DNA from: Phyto melanocephala
Taxonomy: Eukaryota; Arthropoda; Insecta; Diptera; Rhinophoridae
DNA: 64,000 nt
Assembly: GCA_941918925.1 (NCBI GenBank)
Contig: OW799233.1
Location: forward strand, 7,990,001 to 8,054,000
Direction of reading: 5' to 3'
Part shown: positions 1 through 11,005 of the stretch, one piece after another
Position numbering within the stretch: the first letter of the stretch is position 1
Layout of the letters: every line of letters begins with the position of its first letter
The notes under the pieces: generated by a model
Seen by the model: the letters and a program-made list of their open reading frames with translations, nothing else
What the model was told of the DNA's origin: nothing
Database searches by the model: none
Made by a program: the position numbers and the translations under genes

Positions 1-34
1 TAAGTTTTACAGTTCATGCCAATTGGCTCGAATG

Positions 35-1255
35 TCAGTCACCTAATTTTGGAATTTTTGTATCTTTCACAAATCTTACACAATCACGAAATCCTTTTCG
101 TTTAGTTGCTGTTGAAAGATTCGATTTACTTTCGCTGGCAGTACTTTCCGCCCTACCAATTTTATAATTCAGAAGTTGTTCTTCGTCCAAATCGCTCCCC
201 GAATTATCTAAAATAGCTTCTTTTCGCTTGCGAACGTTTAGCCATGTTGACATCATTTTATTCATGACTGGCTTTTGTGTTTTAACTAACTCAATAGGTT
301 TATTACACTGATCGGTTTTGTTGCGCGAATTATTGACTATATTTGAAACACGATACCATTGCAATCGAGTGGCAGGGCGAAGTGTGGCCAAGGCATCATC
401 ATCAGAAACAGTTTTATAATCTATCCAATTCTAAAATGAAAATCGGTTTGTATTAAGTTAACAACAAATTGCATTCCTGTTTATATTTCTAATACTAACA
501 TTTATTTGCTCTTCGGTTTCCAAAATAGCCGGCATTCGGTGATGCAACCAGGACAATATTTTTGACGATTCAAAGGTGATAATGGAATAACTATAGATTT
601 TATCACCATTTTCATCTTCCCAAATATCAAATAAACCAGCCATTTTTAAAAGGTTTATATTTTCTGGCTGCCAAGTATCGCGATCGTAGATTTTAACTTT
701 ATCCTGTTGTGTCATATAAAGTAGGTGCGCTGCTCTTTCAGAAGGTTTTGCAGATTTTGTCGTTTGCCATTCATAAAAACCTTCACATAAAATCACACAT
801 CTCTGACCTCGCTTAAATGGTCCTCTATACAACTTTGATTCTAATAAGTGCTCCAAACGACAATTGTTAGTAGACAAACCATGTTTACGCCAATCACCCT
901 TATGCCAAAATGGTATCATGCCCCACATCATAGGTACCACAATGCGAGAGTTTTTTAAGTTTTTTGCATCTTCTTCGTCGTAAAAATGGTCAATTGAAAC
1001 GAGCACAGGTGTAATATCGGTGGGTGCGACATTGTAAGAGGGACAATATTTACGTCCACAGTTGAATTCCAAACGATATTCAGGTTCAATTTCATCTTGT
1101 TCTTCCTTGAAAAAAGTATCTGACTTCTTTGTACAATATTTGTAACGACAGGCTTTTGTTATTTCGCTTGGCTCTAATGTTCTGCAAACATAACTTTACT
1201 AAATCTTTTATAAAATAAACATTACTTTTACTTACAAGCAGGTCCTACCACACAT
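35..1255 (-). CDS. HMCES: HMCES, SRAP-domain abasic-site processing protein
   Basis: Product: SRAP (SOS-response-associated peptidase) protein that crosslinks covalently to abasic sites in single-stranded DNA at replication forks, shielding them from cleavage. I join three exons, 1255-1236, 1181-500 and 430-35, each with GT-AG borders and matching phase, giving 365 residues. The first exon encodes only Met-Cys-Gly-Arg-Thr-Cys plus two bases, so the catalytic Cys2 is exposed once Met is removed. Other conserved SRAP positions are visible: Asn57 in the NVAPT motif, Glu140 in CEGFYEW and His221 in the HHRMPAIL stretch. The C-terminal 130 residues are basic and Ser-rich, as in animal HMCES. Seen: the splice signals and motifs. 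Known: the family mechanism. In Drosophila I recall this as CG11986, beside Sf3b5 and Kcmf1, which fits the neighbours here. Confidence 0.95.
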
Positions 1256-2031
1256 TTTAAGAAATTGTTTAAAAAATGTCCATATATGTAGATAAGCATT
1301 ACCATTTGAATTGTTAGAAAGGTAAGCCCAGCTGTTTTTATTTTTTTTATGTGCTAGGCGCAGATGATATTTTATTGTCTCAATGGTTGTCAAACTCCAT
1401 ATATAAAAAAAGAGATTCCAGTGCCAAGAATTGTCAAACTCCATATATAAAAAATTAAATTACACCATGGGTGATAACCATGGTATCAAAGAAAGTAAAA
1501 ATACGAACGTCAAAACAATGTATAAAAAAATTTAAATTTCTATATATTTTGGCCAAAGGCCTTATAAGCTTTGTATTACTCAAGGCATATCCATGGATAT
1601 GCCATGGTATTACTACTCTTCATTTTTTTTTGCCTCTCGATTTTTTTATTCTTATTGACTCACTTTCTGTAAACAATTATTACAAATTTGCAACAATTTT
1701 TATTTTTTTAGTTAATCATTTTATTTACAAGTTATTTAAGAAATCAAACAACAAATTTTGTTATTAGAAAAAGTATGGAATTTCACAAGGCATATTTATT
1801 CATCAGGTAATTGCAGTTCGGAGAGAATTCAGCTGGCGAATCAAGCGTACCTGATGAATAAATTTGCCTTGGAATTTTAGAAAACGTAATTTATGGCTGG
1901 TTGGTATGACACGATAGTCTCATCTACCTAGTTTTATTATTTTAATTTCTGTTGTAAGTTGATCCCTCCCTTGATGTAAATGAATTTTAAATAGATCTAG
2001 TTTTAAATTAACCAAACACCAAAGCTTTTCT
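1256..2031. other. HMCES-Sf3b5 intergenic spacer with LINE-tail and MITE traces
   Basis: No gene is seen. At about 1551-1590 there is a GGCC-AAA-GGCC hairpin followed by TTTGTATTACT, which resembles the 3' ends of LINE copies elsewhere in the window. Two copies of a GTCAAACTCCATATATAAAA sequence lie at about 1390 and 1433. A short inverted-repeat element follows at 1786-1871. Confidence 0.5.
1786..1871. repeat. 86-bp inverted-repeat MITE
   Basis: Left arm 1786-1809 and right arm 1848-1871 are near-perfect inverted repeats (core ATTCATCAGGTA / TACCTGATGAAT) around a 38-bp centre. The same end sequence recurs singly near 22948 (CATTTATTCATCAGGC) and near 38800-38822 (TACCTGATGAATAAATATAC), so this is a dispersed family. 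Confidence 0.7.
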
Positions 2032-2289
2032 TTATTCTTCTGGTTTTTCTGGAGGTGGCCCACATGGTTGTAGCATACGTTCCATTAAATCAAATCGTAC
2101 TCTTCCTTTAGTCTCATTTAGAGCGATGCCGAAATAATTCTGCATATCGTAATGACCCATATAGCTAGCCAAAGAGTCACGATGTTGATTCGTTAACCAT
2201 TCATATTTTGTGGTGTCTGCATGTCCAGTACCAATATATTTACTTTGCAAATGTTCCAATTGACTATGAATATTGTAACGATCGCCCAT
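2032..2289 (-). CDS. Sf3b5: Splicing factor 3B subunit 5 (SF3b10)
   Basis: Product: the small SF3b10 subunit of the SF3b complex in U2 snRNP. It packs against SF3B1 and helps hold the branch-site region during spliceosome assembly in the nucleus. The single exon encodes 85 residues, against 86 in human. The sequence is almost wholly conserved: GDRYNIHSQLEHLQSKYIGT at the start, then THxHRDSL-like and RVRFDLMERMLQPCGPPP segments. I start at the ATG at 2289-2287; an upstream TTG in frame is not a plausible initiator. It lies about 780 bp upstream of HMCES on the same strand. No intron is needed. Confidence 0.97.
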   Translation of the reverse strand: MGDRYNIHSQLEHLQSKYIGTGHADTTKYEWLTNQHRDSLASYMGHYDMQNYFGIALNETKGRVRFDLMERMLQPCGPPPEKPEE

Positions 2290-3295
2290 GTTCAATTAGC
2301 TTACAACAATATTTTTATGGATTTTTTGATTTCGTTTTAACCTACGTATACTATGGACTGTTGACATTCGCCTTGCGTTGACAAACCACTATCGGCTTAT
2401 TTATTTTTGCCATTTTCTTTTTTGATACTGGTGATGCCACATACAATTTAAAAATTCCTAAGTATTAAAAATGGTAATATTTTCTATGTTAAAAATCGTA
2501 TTTGTACCAAAATAATAATTCTTCTTTGTATGCAAATGTGCTTATTTTAATAATAAAAAACTTAAAATCATGATAAATTAAATTGATTATAAAACTATTA
2601 AATCGCATTTTTTTACTTTGTATTTGGCAGAATTTGACATTGCCATTAGAAAGGATAAACGATCAGCTGATCAGTTACGGGTATCTTGTTGTATCCATAT
2701 TTAAATTTGTAGCATTAAGGCAAGGCCATAATGTAATTACATAAGGTGATAGCACAAACGGATTTATTTAATTTAAATGCGTTTCTTATGGCTTTTTGCG
2801 GATTCTCCTCTCAAAATCTCGAACTGCATCTAAAAAATAATTCGAAAAGTTTGTATGAGTTCAAAATACGTGCATATATGCATCAGATTTGTTGCTAGGA
2901 ATCAGGTCCAATGAAAAACTTTCATTAAGTCGTAGACTTATTCATATAACCTTTTAGAAGAGATGGTATATATTGATATTATTGTTTATTTCCTTTAAAC
3001 TATCATTAGCTTTAATTGGAAAATATTCATTCAAACGAAATTTTTGTGTTTCCTTTCTTAATATGTATTATTAAATAATTTGCATAAAAACATGTTATAT
3101 GTATACTAGTACCTTTCAACTCATCTATAGTGCCCTTCAGTTGATTCACTGGCTCTATTGAAGCAAAAAAAAAAAATAATATTGAATTATTTCGCGTGGA
3201 TGTATGTTCATATGCGTACATATATGTATGTATGTACATATGTATGTATTAAATTTCAATATAATAAATATCTTTTTAATTTATTTATATAAGAG
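2290..3295. other. AT-rich spacer upstream of Sf3b5
   Basis: About 1 kb upstream of Sf3b5, presumably containing its promoter. ATG-like ORFs here are short, with no coding signature. A TATGTATGTA microsatellite lies near 3218-3250. Nothing else was recognised. Confidence 0.4.
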
Positions 3296-3304
3296 TTGTT
3301 TTTT

Positions 3305-4755
3305 GCTTAGGTAGCTTCTTCAGGAAAAGTTTTTACAATTTTCAACAATTAACAATTAAAATATTAGAATTGTTAAAAAAAAAATAAAAAAAGCAGACAG
3401 TTGTCCGAGGCCTTCGGCCACGGACTGTCCCTGCAGGCTGTGCTAGAGACACGGCCATTAAGTTTAACGTAGAATACGCCATTCGATAAGACAGAAAACA
3501 TACATATATAACAATAAATGATAAATAATATAAACAAATGAATTTATTTATTTGATTGTTACTTTTGATAATATACATGTTAAATTCAAATTAACATTTA
3601 ACATTTTGTTTCTCTTAAAAATACATAAGTAAATATACGAAATTTCAATATTTCATCAATCAAAACAACAGCCGAAGGTTTGTGTCCACACTGAAACAGC
3701 AGCATAGTTTGTGTTCACGCTACAAACTCAAACACTCAACCAAACACCACACATATGTTTGAGTATATGTGTATAAACAACACAGTCGTGATTCAGCTCT
3801 GGTCGGGTCAAGAGCTCGCGCGTTTTTGCCATTATCGTTTAATGGCAATCAGGTTGTCCCTTTTTATCTGACTTCGAGAGTTTTGCGTCTCACTCTCGCG
3901 TGGTTAACTGTGTGGCGTCGCGTAACTGTGCTTTGGATACAGTTTCCAGACTATTCTACAGTTAACCGCGTGTTTTCGTTTTAATTGGAGGAGTACCAAA
4001 TAAACTCTTTTTACTTGTGACTGGAGGAGTACCATATAAACTCAATTTACATGAGACTGGAGGAGTTCCATAAAACTCAGCAGTAATTATTGTTCAGACG
4101 TCTCCGACTTCCTATACAATGGTATAGGTCGACCTGCGGTACCTGAACCAAAGTTTTGTAACTGGAGGAGAACCATTAAACTCAATTTTTATTACTGGAG
4201 GAGAACCATTAAACTCAATTTTTATTTATTGTTCGAGTGTCTCCGACTTCCTATACAGAGGTATAGGTCGACTTGCGGTGCCTGAATCAACGTTTGTAAC
4301 TGGAGGAGAACCATTAAACTCAATTTTATTTATTGTTTCAATGTCTCCGACTTCCTATACAGAGGTATAGGTCGTTCCACGGAGAGGGAACTTAGTGAAT
4401 ACCCTGGCTTTTTGGTTAGGTACCTCTGCCATCTAAATTCAAAATCCAAAAAAAAAAAAATGTGTATAAACCATTTTCATTTGAGAAATTTAGTATTAGG
4501 AAGATATCAACCGATAAGAAATGTATATCAAACGAAAGATAACATCTTCATTTACCTACGAAAAAATTGTTAAAAAAAGTTATCGCGCCGTTTCCTCATA
4601 ATCATTGAAATAAAGATTACAACAATAACAATCTGACATGACTCTTTATACCGTTAGGTCAGACGTATTCTACGCCAAAAAAAAAAATTGTTTTTGAACA
4701 ATTCTAATATTTTAATTGTTGAAAATTGTAATAACTTTCCCTGAAAAGCTACCCA
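3305..4755. repeat. Foldback-like element with long inverted ends
   Basis: The arm at about 3311-3378 (GTAGCTTCTTCAGGAAAAG, then CAACAATTAACAATTAAAAT) is repeated in inverted orientation at about 4690-4753 (AACAATTCTAATATTTTAAT, then CCCTGAAAAGCTAC). That makes an element of about 1.45 kb with arms of about 65 bp. Its interior is GC-richer than its surroundings and holds the tandem repeats at 3985-4380. The end motif (GTAGCGAAATAT / TAGCATCTTCAGGAAA) reappears in the hairpin at 32909-33106, so the two loci belong to one family. No transposase was recognised; a 71-residue ORF at 3769-3984 looks accidental. Confidence 0.6.
3985..4380 (+). repeat. Internal tandem repeats of the foldback-like element
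   Basis: Roughly six copies of an about 30-bp unit reading CTGGAGGAG-ACCAT-AAACTCA are interspersed with three copies of a block holding TCCGACTTCCTATAC and AGGTATAGGTCG, which is itself an imperfect palindrome. Copies are well conserved, implying recent expansion or homogenisation. Confidence 0.65.
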
Positions 4756-4936
4756 ATGTGGTAGCGAAATATCAGAAAATAAAAACTATTTTATATTTTT
4801 TATAAAAAGAGTGATCGCAAGCTCAATACAAAAAACAACTGTTATATAATTAAATTTAAATATTAAATAACTCATATGTATATTTTCCTTTAATTTGCTT
4901 CTAATTTTATATTTTTGAGGTTTTTCACAAAGGACT

Positions 4937-5545
4937 TTAACCTACCGTTGCCACATGCAAGTGCAAGTGAAAAAAAACCAATACACTAACACTTTTTTAC
5001 TAACACAACTACACTTTGGCAACCTGCGACTCAGCTTGCGAAGAAATTTTTAAGCAAGTAAAATTTTTACAGTTACGGCAAGTAAAGTGACAAGCCGAAA
5101 AACAGTGTTGTCTAATACTGAGTTTTTTGTTAACTCAACAATATATCATACAATTGTGGTAAATAATTCAGCTAATTTTTTTAATAAATATGTATATATG
5201 TATATGAAGAATATTAAAAAAAACATATAAATATTCATTAAAAATGTAAGTTTTAATATAAATATCAATATTTAATAAAAAAAAATTATATTAAAAAGTT
5301 ACATGTCTAAAGGTAACGTTCAATAGTGGCTATTGACAACACTTAATTACCAATTGAAGCAGCGCCATTTGTTTTAAATTTGTTTGAAGTTTATTTGTTG
5401 ACGACATTTTAAAAATGAACTTGCACTGTGCTGTGTAGCCACTCAAAAAATTTTTGTGTTTTTTTTGGCATTTCTCCTGATTTTCGTTAGTAATACGTAT
5501 ACACTACTTGCAAGTAAATACTTGCCTGTGGCAACGTAGGGTTAA
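4937..5545. mobile_element. TTAA-flanked piggyBac-like MITE
   Basis: TTAA at 4937-4940 is followed by CCTACCGTTGCCACATGCAA. At 5505-5545 the inverse appears (GCCTGTGGCAACGTAGGG, then TTAA at 5542-5545). The termini therefore read CCC/CCT-TACGTTGCCACA, with TTAA on both sides, the target site used by piggyBac transposases. The body is about 600 bp with no transposase. Further GCAAGT repeats lie inside each end. A further right-hand end with the same TGTGGCAACGTAGGGTTAA lies at 5939-5957. Confidence 0.65.
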
Positions 5546-7819
5546 CAAATGTTTGTATATTTTGGGATTCACATAACTAATAACAACACAGTGATGGCAA
5601 TACAGGTGTTTAGAAAAATATCCTTTAAGCGTGTATTGAGAAATTTAGCGCTTTATAAAAAAAAATTATTAAAACCTTGTTTATTTTTTAAAAGGCTGAC
5701 TCTTACTTGCACAAGTTTTATTGTATTTTAGAAATTAGATATAAATGAGTTAGCAAAAGTTAATTAATACTAGGGATTAATTAAAATAGGGATACTATAA
5801 ACAAACGAAAATTTAGATAGACATCAAAAGTAAGATTCAAAAAATATAAATGTAATATATAGAAACGTTGATAGAGAGTTAACTTGAAGTGAGTTATTTT
5901 CGTAGTTGACTACTCTTGCTTATAGGGCTGTAATTGAATGTGGCAACGTAGGGTTAATTTGTTTATTTGCTGCGCGCTTAGCGAAAATCGCTAGAATTCA
6001 CCGACATATATACATATATATAACTATTCAAACATAATCGTTAGTAATAAGAAAAATATAGCTGAGTTACCAACACTGCCTCGGGCAAAAGAAAAAACCA
6101 CGAAATCGTCTCGAAATATTACAGAAAAATATATAAATTGTTTTATTTTTGCTTCTAAATTTTTGTTAATTTTATGATTTAAAAAGTCAAAATAACAGAA
6201 AAAACTGAAAAAAGTTTGGAATACTAACAAAATACAAAAAAAGTACGTTATAATTAATCGAAATAATTTGCTTTGCAAGAAATGCAGAAAAAGCAGTAGT
6301 GTAAAATAAAAATAAGTAGGGAAGAATAAAATTTTCACTTGTCATTGCAATTTTAATTAAAAGAGAAAAGACGGTAAAAATCGTGAAAAATTAAACAAAA
6401 CCAAAAATTTCTTTTCCAAAACGAAATTGCAGTGTTGAACGTTATAAAAAAATGTTTATACCTACCATTTAAAATTTTTAAAAAAAAAAGTGCTAAAAAT
6501 TGGTTATTTAATAATTGTTTTGTATGTGTGTGTGTGGAGCAATCAAGAAAAAAGTATAACATTTTACCTTCGTCGCGGGATAGAACGATGGTGACCCCAC
6601 CAACCAATTGAAGTTCGTTTATGCACGATTATATTGAGCCCCCTTGCATTTTAAGCGCGTTTCCTTTACAACAAAAAATGTAACCATAATTTGTATCAAC
6701 TATATTTAAAAAAAAGCGTGCAAATACTGCGCCTCAATTTTGTTCAATATTTATGAATTTTATTTTGTGAGCAATATATTAAATCAACTTTTATAATGTA
6801 AATACAAACAGAAATCGCCAATTGATGCATTTCTTTGATTTTGCATTTTTTGTCATCTCTTCAGATATGTTGAATAATGAAATAAAAAAAAATGAATTTA
6901 ATTACTAATATTCTAATGATTGAGATATCGCTTATTGTTGTAAAATGAATATATCAATCACATGCATTTATTTTTTCAAAATATCCAAATATATAAATAT
7001 ATATATATTTTGAAGAAACTTTCGCCTTGTCATTTTGTTACAAAACGAATGGTCTTTCGTCGGCAATATTTTTCTATGAACAGCAAGAATTTTATGGCCA
7101 GTGATGTCTACTAAAGCAATTTCAATTCGTATCATCCTAACATCAATTATAAATTGTTTACTTTAATTCAAGGCTTTAATTTTTACCAGTTTTTTTTCTG
7201 TTTCAGACTTAACTTTTTTCAAGTTTCTGATGTCAGAGTAACTGCTTAAAGTAAACATACAACGCTCTACAAGCAACTTAATATTGTTTTATGCACGCAC
7301 TCTGGCATAAGCGTTAACATTTTTAAGTCGTGTTTAGTTTTTTTATGATTAAAAATTTTTATAATTTAGAGATAGTAAAATATGATATAAGTGCCCATAA
7401 ATAAATGCTTAGAAATATTTTTCAATATATCTACTTCGTTATAGCTGAAAAATAATACAAAATTTAAATATTTCTTGTTTCTTATTGAACAAATCAAAAT
7501 TGGTTCATTTTTTTTACAAAATTTTGTACCAATTAAAGAAAGAACTTAAAAAAAAATTACATTGACTTAAAATCGAAAACTCATAAATTTTAACAACAAA
7601 TTTTGTTTATGGACCTTTTAATAGCGTGTGTATTTTCTTTTTATTGAATAACCATATCCAGGAAGTTGTAAAGAGTTCTGGCATTACGCTTCGGCCTTAC
7701 AGGCTTTTTGTAATGTAAATAAATAAATATGGAGTAAAAATTAAATAAACAAATACTCAATAGATGCTGCATACATAATAGAAAATAATATAAGAAAATT
7801 AGTATTTAGACCCTCTTTT
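5546..7819. other. AT-rich repeat-derived spacer
   Basis: No gene is supported. The stretch contains a solitary TTAA-type element end at 5939-5957 and a LINE-like 3' tail at about 7620-7730 (CTTCGGCCTTACAGGC, TTTGTAATG, then TAAATAAATAAATATG). The remaining open frames are low-complexity AT-rich. Confidence 0.45.
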
Positions 7820-8400
7820 TATACCCTTCACCTGTGGTGCACAAGGGTATATATAGCTTTGTCATTCCGTTTGTAATTTCTACAATTTTCATTTCCGACC
7901 CCATAAAGTATATATTTTCTGAAAGCTTATGAATAGAGGAGTCGATTAAGCCCTGACCGTCTGTCCGTGTGTTGGTTGAAATCAACTTTTAGAAGCAACT
8001 ATATGTTCCTCAGATCTGTGTATGGTATCAATCTCTTGGAAATATCCAGGAATGAATCGCTATTGGAATTCAGCAAAATCGCCCCATAACTTTCTGAGAT
8101 ATGAGCAAAAAACCACGACCACCTCGTTTTTTACACAATTACAACAACAACATACTTATATACATACATGCAAAAAAACATGCCAAAAAAAAAATTACAA
8201 AAAAAAATATATTAAAAATAAAAAAAACAAGTAACAGTGCTATATTCGGCCGTGCCGAATCTTATATACCCTTCACAACGTGTAGTCATGCAATAACAAT
8301 TGTTTGTATCACCATTCATCCCATATAAAATACGTGCATACGTACACGTTAGAATAAATGTGGCATCGAATCCCGGCTGAGCCACAAAAAATTTATTTTA
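7820..8400 (+). mobile_element. DINE-1/INE-1-like unit, plus orientation
   Basis: It begins TATACCCTTCACCTGTGGTG, then CAAGGGTATATA, TTTCCGACCCCATAAAGTAT, TTATGAATAG, GAGTCGATTAAG and CTGTCCGTGTG. This order matches Drosophila INE-1/DINE-1 (Helentron-related) as I remember it. The unit ends with the hairpin ATTCGGCCGTGCCGAAT and TTATATACCCTTCACAACG at 8245-8282, then a GTGGCATCGAATCCCGGCTG block. No coding capacity. Confidence 0.65.
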
Positions 8401-8639
8401 TTTAATATATTATTTATATTTTATTATTTTTTTTTATATTTTTTTAAAATTTTTTTAAAAATTTTTTTTAGAAAAATTTTTAAAAAATTTTTTAAAATTT
8501 TTTTTTAAATTTTTTTAAAATTTTTTTTTTGTAGTTTTTTTTAATATTTTTTTCTTATTTTTAATATTTTTTTTTCTTTGTAATTTTTTTTGTTTGGTAT
8601 GTTTTTTACATTAATGTATGTATGTATGTTGTTGTTGTA

Positions 8640-9246
8640 TTTGTGAAAAAACGAGGTGGTCGTGGTTTTTTGCTCATATCTCAGAAAGTTATGGGGCGAT
8701 TGTGCTGAATTTCAATAGCGATTTATTCCTGGATATTTCCAAGAGATTGATACCATATACAGATCTGAGGAACATATAGTTGCTTCTAAAAGTTGATTTC
8801 AACCAACACACGGACAGACGGGCAGACGGACAGACGGTCAGGGCTTAATCGACTCCTCTATTCATAAGCTTTCAGAAAATATATACTTTATGGGGTCGGA
8901 AATGAAAATTGTAGAAATTACAAACGGAATGACAAAGCTATATATACCCTTGTGCACCACAGGTGAAGGGTATAAAAAAAAAAAATTAAAAAAAAATTTA
9001 AAAAAATTTTTCAAAAAAAAAATATAAAAAAAATAATAAAATATAAATAATATCTTAAATAAAATAAGATAAAATTTTTTTGGCTCAGCTGGGATTCGAT
9101 GCCACATTTAGTCTAACCAGTATATACATATGTACGTATTTTATATGAGATGAATGGTGATACAAACAATTGTTAATGCATGACTACACGTTGTGAAGGG
9201 TATATAAGATTCGGCACGGCCGAATATAGCACTGTTACTTGTTTTT
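8640..9246 (-). mobile_element. DINE-1-like unit, inverted copy
   Basis: This inverted copy of the preceding unit follows a run of homopolymeric A/T blocks at 8400-8600. Its body reads in reverse at 8640-8975 and its hairpin-bearing end at 9060-9246. The pieces alternate A, B, A-inverse, B-inverse, so the pair could form a large foldback structure. Confidence 0.6.
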
Positions 9247-9453
9247 AATAGATCTTTTGTTGTGAGAGTTGCAGTAACCTCAAAATTTGCATCGAGCCCG
9301 GTTTCAATTGCGAGTAAGAATCAAATTCTACTGTTTATTGTATGGACTTTCTGACTCTTACTGGAACTTGAATATTACCCACTCACCATTTTTTTTTTTT
9401 GCTATACGTTTTAATGTATGGCTTATGTGATGAAACTTTCATAGTTGCCTAAT

Positions 9454-11005
9454 TATACCCTTCACACAGTGAAAAAGGGTATATAAAGGTTTGTCATTCC
9501 GTGTGAAATTTCTACAATTTTCATTTCCGACCCCATAAAGTATATATTTTCTGAAAGCTTATGAATAGGGGAGTCGATTAGCTCTGTCAGTCAGTCCGTC
9601 TGTCCGTAAGTATGTTGAAATCAACTTTTTGAAGCCCCCGGACATAGGTTGAACCCGGGTAAGGTATTAAAATATCAGAAATATTCGGGAGTAGATCGGT
9701 ATTGAAAATCAGAAACATCGGTACATAAACAACTGAGATATGAGCAAAAACCCACGACCACCTCGATTTTTTTTTCACAAAAACAACATTACAACAACAA
9801 CATACATACATACAAACGTGTATACTGGTTAGAGAAAACGTGGCATCGAATCCCAGCTGAGCCAATTTTTTTTTTATTATACCCTTCACACAGTGAAAAA
9901 GGGTATATATAGGTTTGTCATTCCGTGTGAAATTTCTACAATTTTCATTTCCGACCCCACAAAGTATATATATTCTGAAAGCTTATGAATAGGGGAGTCG
10001 ATTAAGCTCTGCCAGTCTGTCCGTCTGACCGTCTGTCTGTGTGTATGTTGAAATCAACTTTTTGAAGACCCCCGACATAGGTTGGACACGGGTAAGGTAT
10101 TAAAATATCAGAAATATTCGGGAGTAGATCGGTATTGAAAATCAGAAACATCGGTACATAAACAACTGAGATATGGGCAAAAACCCACGACCACCTCGAT
10201 TTTTTTTTTCACAAAAACAACATTACAACAACATACAAACGTGTATACTGGTTAGAGAAAACGTGGCATCGAATCCCAGCTGAGCCAAAAAAAATTTTTT
10301 TTTAATTTTTTTAAAAATTTTTTTTTATATTTTTTTATTTTTTATTTAATATATTATTTATATTTTTATTATTATTTTTTTTTAAATTTTTTTTATTTTT
10401 TTTTAATTTTTTTTTTAATTTTTTTTTTTGTTTTATATATATTGTATATATAATAATTTTTTTTTAAATTTTTTTCTTTCGTTTTTTTAACATACATACG
10501 TGAATTTATAATTTTACAATGGGATGTTTTTATATATGTATGGACGTATTTCATATGGGATGAATGGTGACCCAAACTACTGTTATTGCATGACTACACG
10601 TTGTGAAGGGTATATAAGATTCGGCACGGCCGAATATAGCGCTCTTACTTGTTTTTTATTTAATATATTATTTATATTATTATTATTATTTTTTTTAATT
10701 TTTTTTTATTTTTTTTTTGTTTTATATATATTATATACATACATAATAAATTTTTTTTTAAATTTATTTTTTTTTAATTTTTTTTTTAAATTTTTTTAAA
10801 ATTTTTTTTTTTTTTGTTTTTTTAACATACATACGTGAATTTATAATTTTACAATGGGACGTTTTTATATATGTATGTTTTTATATGTATGTACGTATTT
10901 CATATGGGATGAATGGTGACACAAACCACTGTTATTGCATGACTACACGTTGTGAAGGCTATATAAGATTCGGCACGGCCGAATATAGCGCTCTTACTTG
11001 TTTTT
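9454..11005 (+). repeat. Tandem DINE-1-like units
   Basis: Two head-to-tail copies start at 9454 and 9878 (period about 424 bp) with TATACCCTTCACACAGTGAA. Each ends with an AACGTGGCATCGAATCCC block (near 9838 and 10260). Two further hairpin ends, ATTCGGCACGGCCGAATATAG, follow at about 10620 and 10970, separated by A/T homopolymer stretches. Copies are nearly identical, which suggests recent amplification. Confidence 0.6.

Noticed and set aside
1471..1767. 98-codon plus-strand ORF downstream of a palindromic CCATGG sequence
   Set aside because: Phe/Leu/Lys-rich translation of AT-rich LINE-like debris; no homology pattern.
3769..3984. 71-codon ORF with many Arg and Leu residues
   Set aside because: Lies inside the foldback-like repeat; composition follows its GC-richer sequence, and no related protein was recognised.
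8356..8390. tRNA gene suspected from TCGAATCCCGGCTG
   Set aside because: No acceptor stem, D-arm or anticodon arm can be drawn; only a B-box-like block is present.
8862..10799. Several Phe/Lys-only ORFs in the DINE cluster
   Set aside because: Translations of poly-A/poly-T tracts.
7820..11005. Possible CRISPR-like or regularly spaced repeat array
   Set aside because: Repeats are hundreds of bases long, partly inverted, and match the DINE-1 pattern; there is no short-repeat/unique-spacer structure in a eukaryotic sequence.
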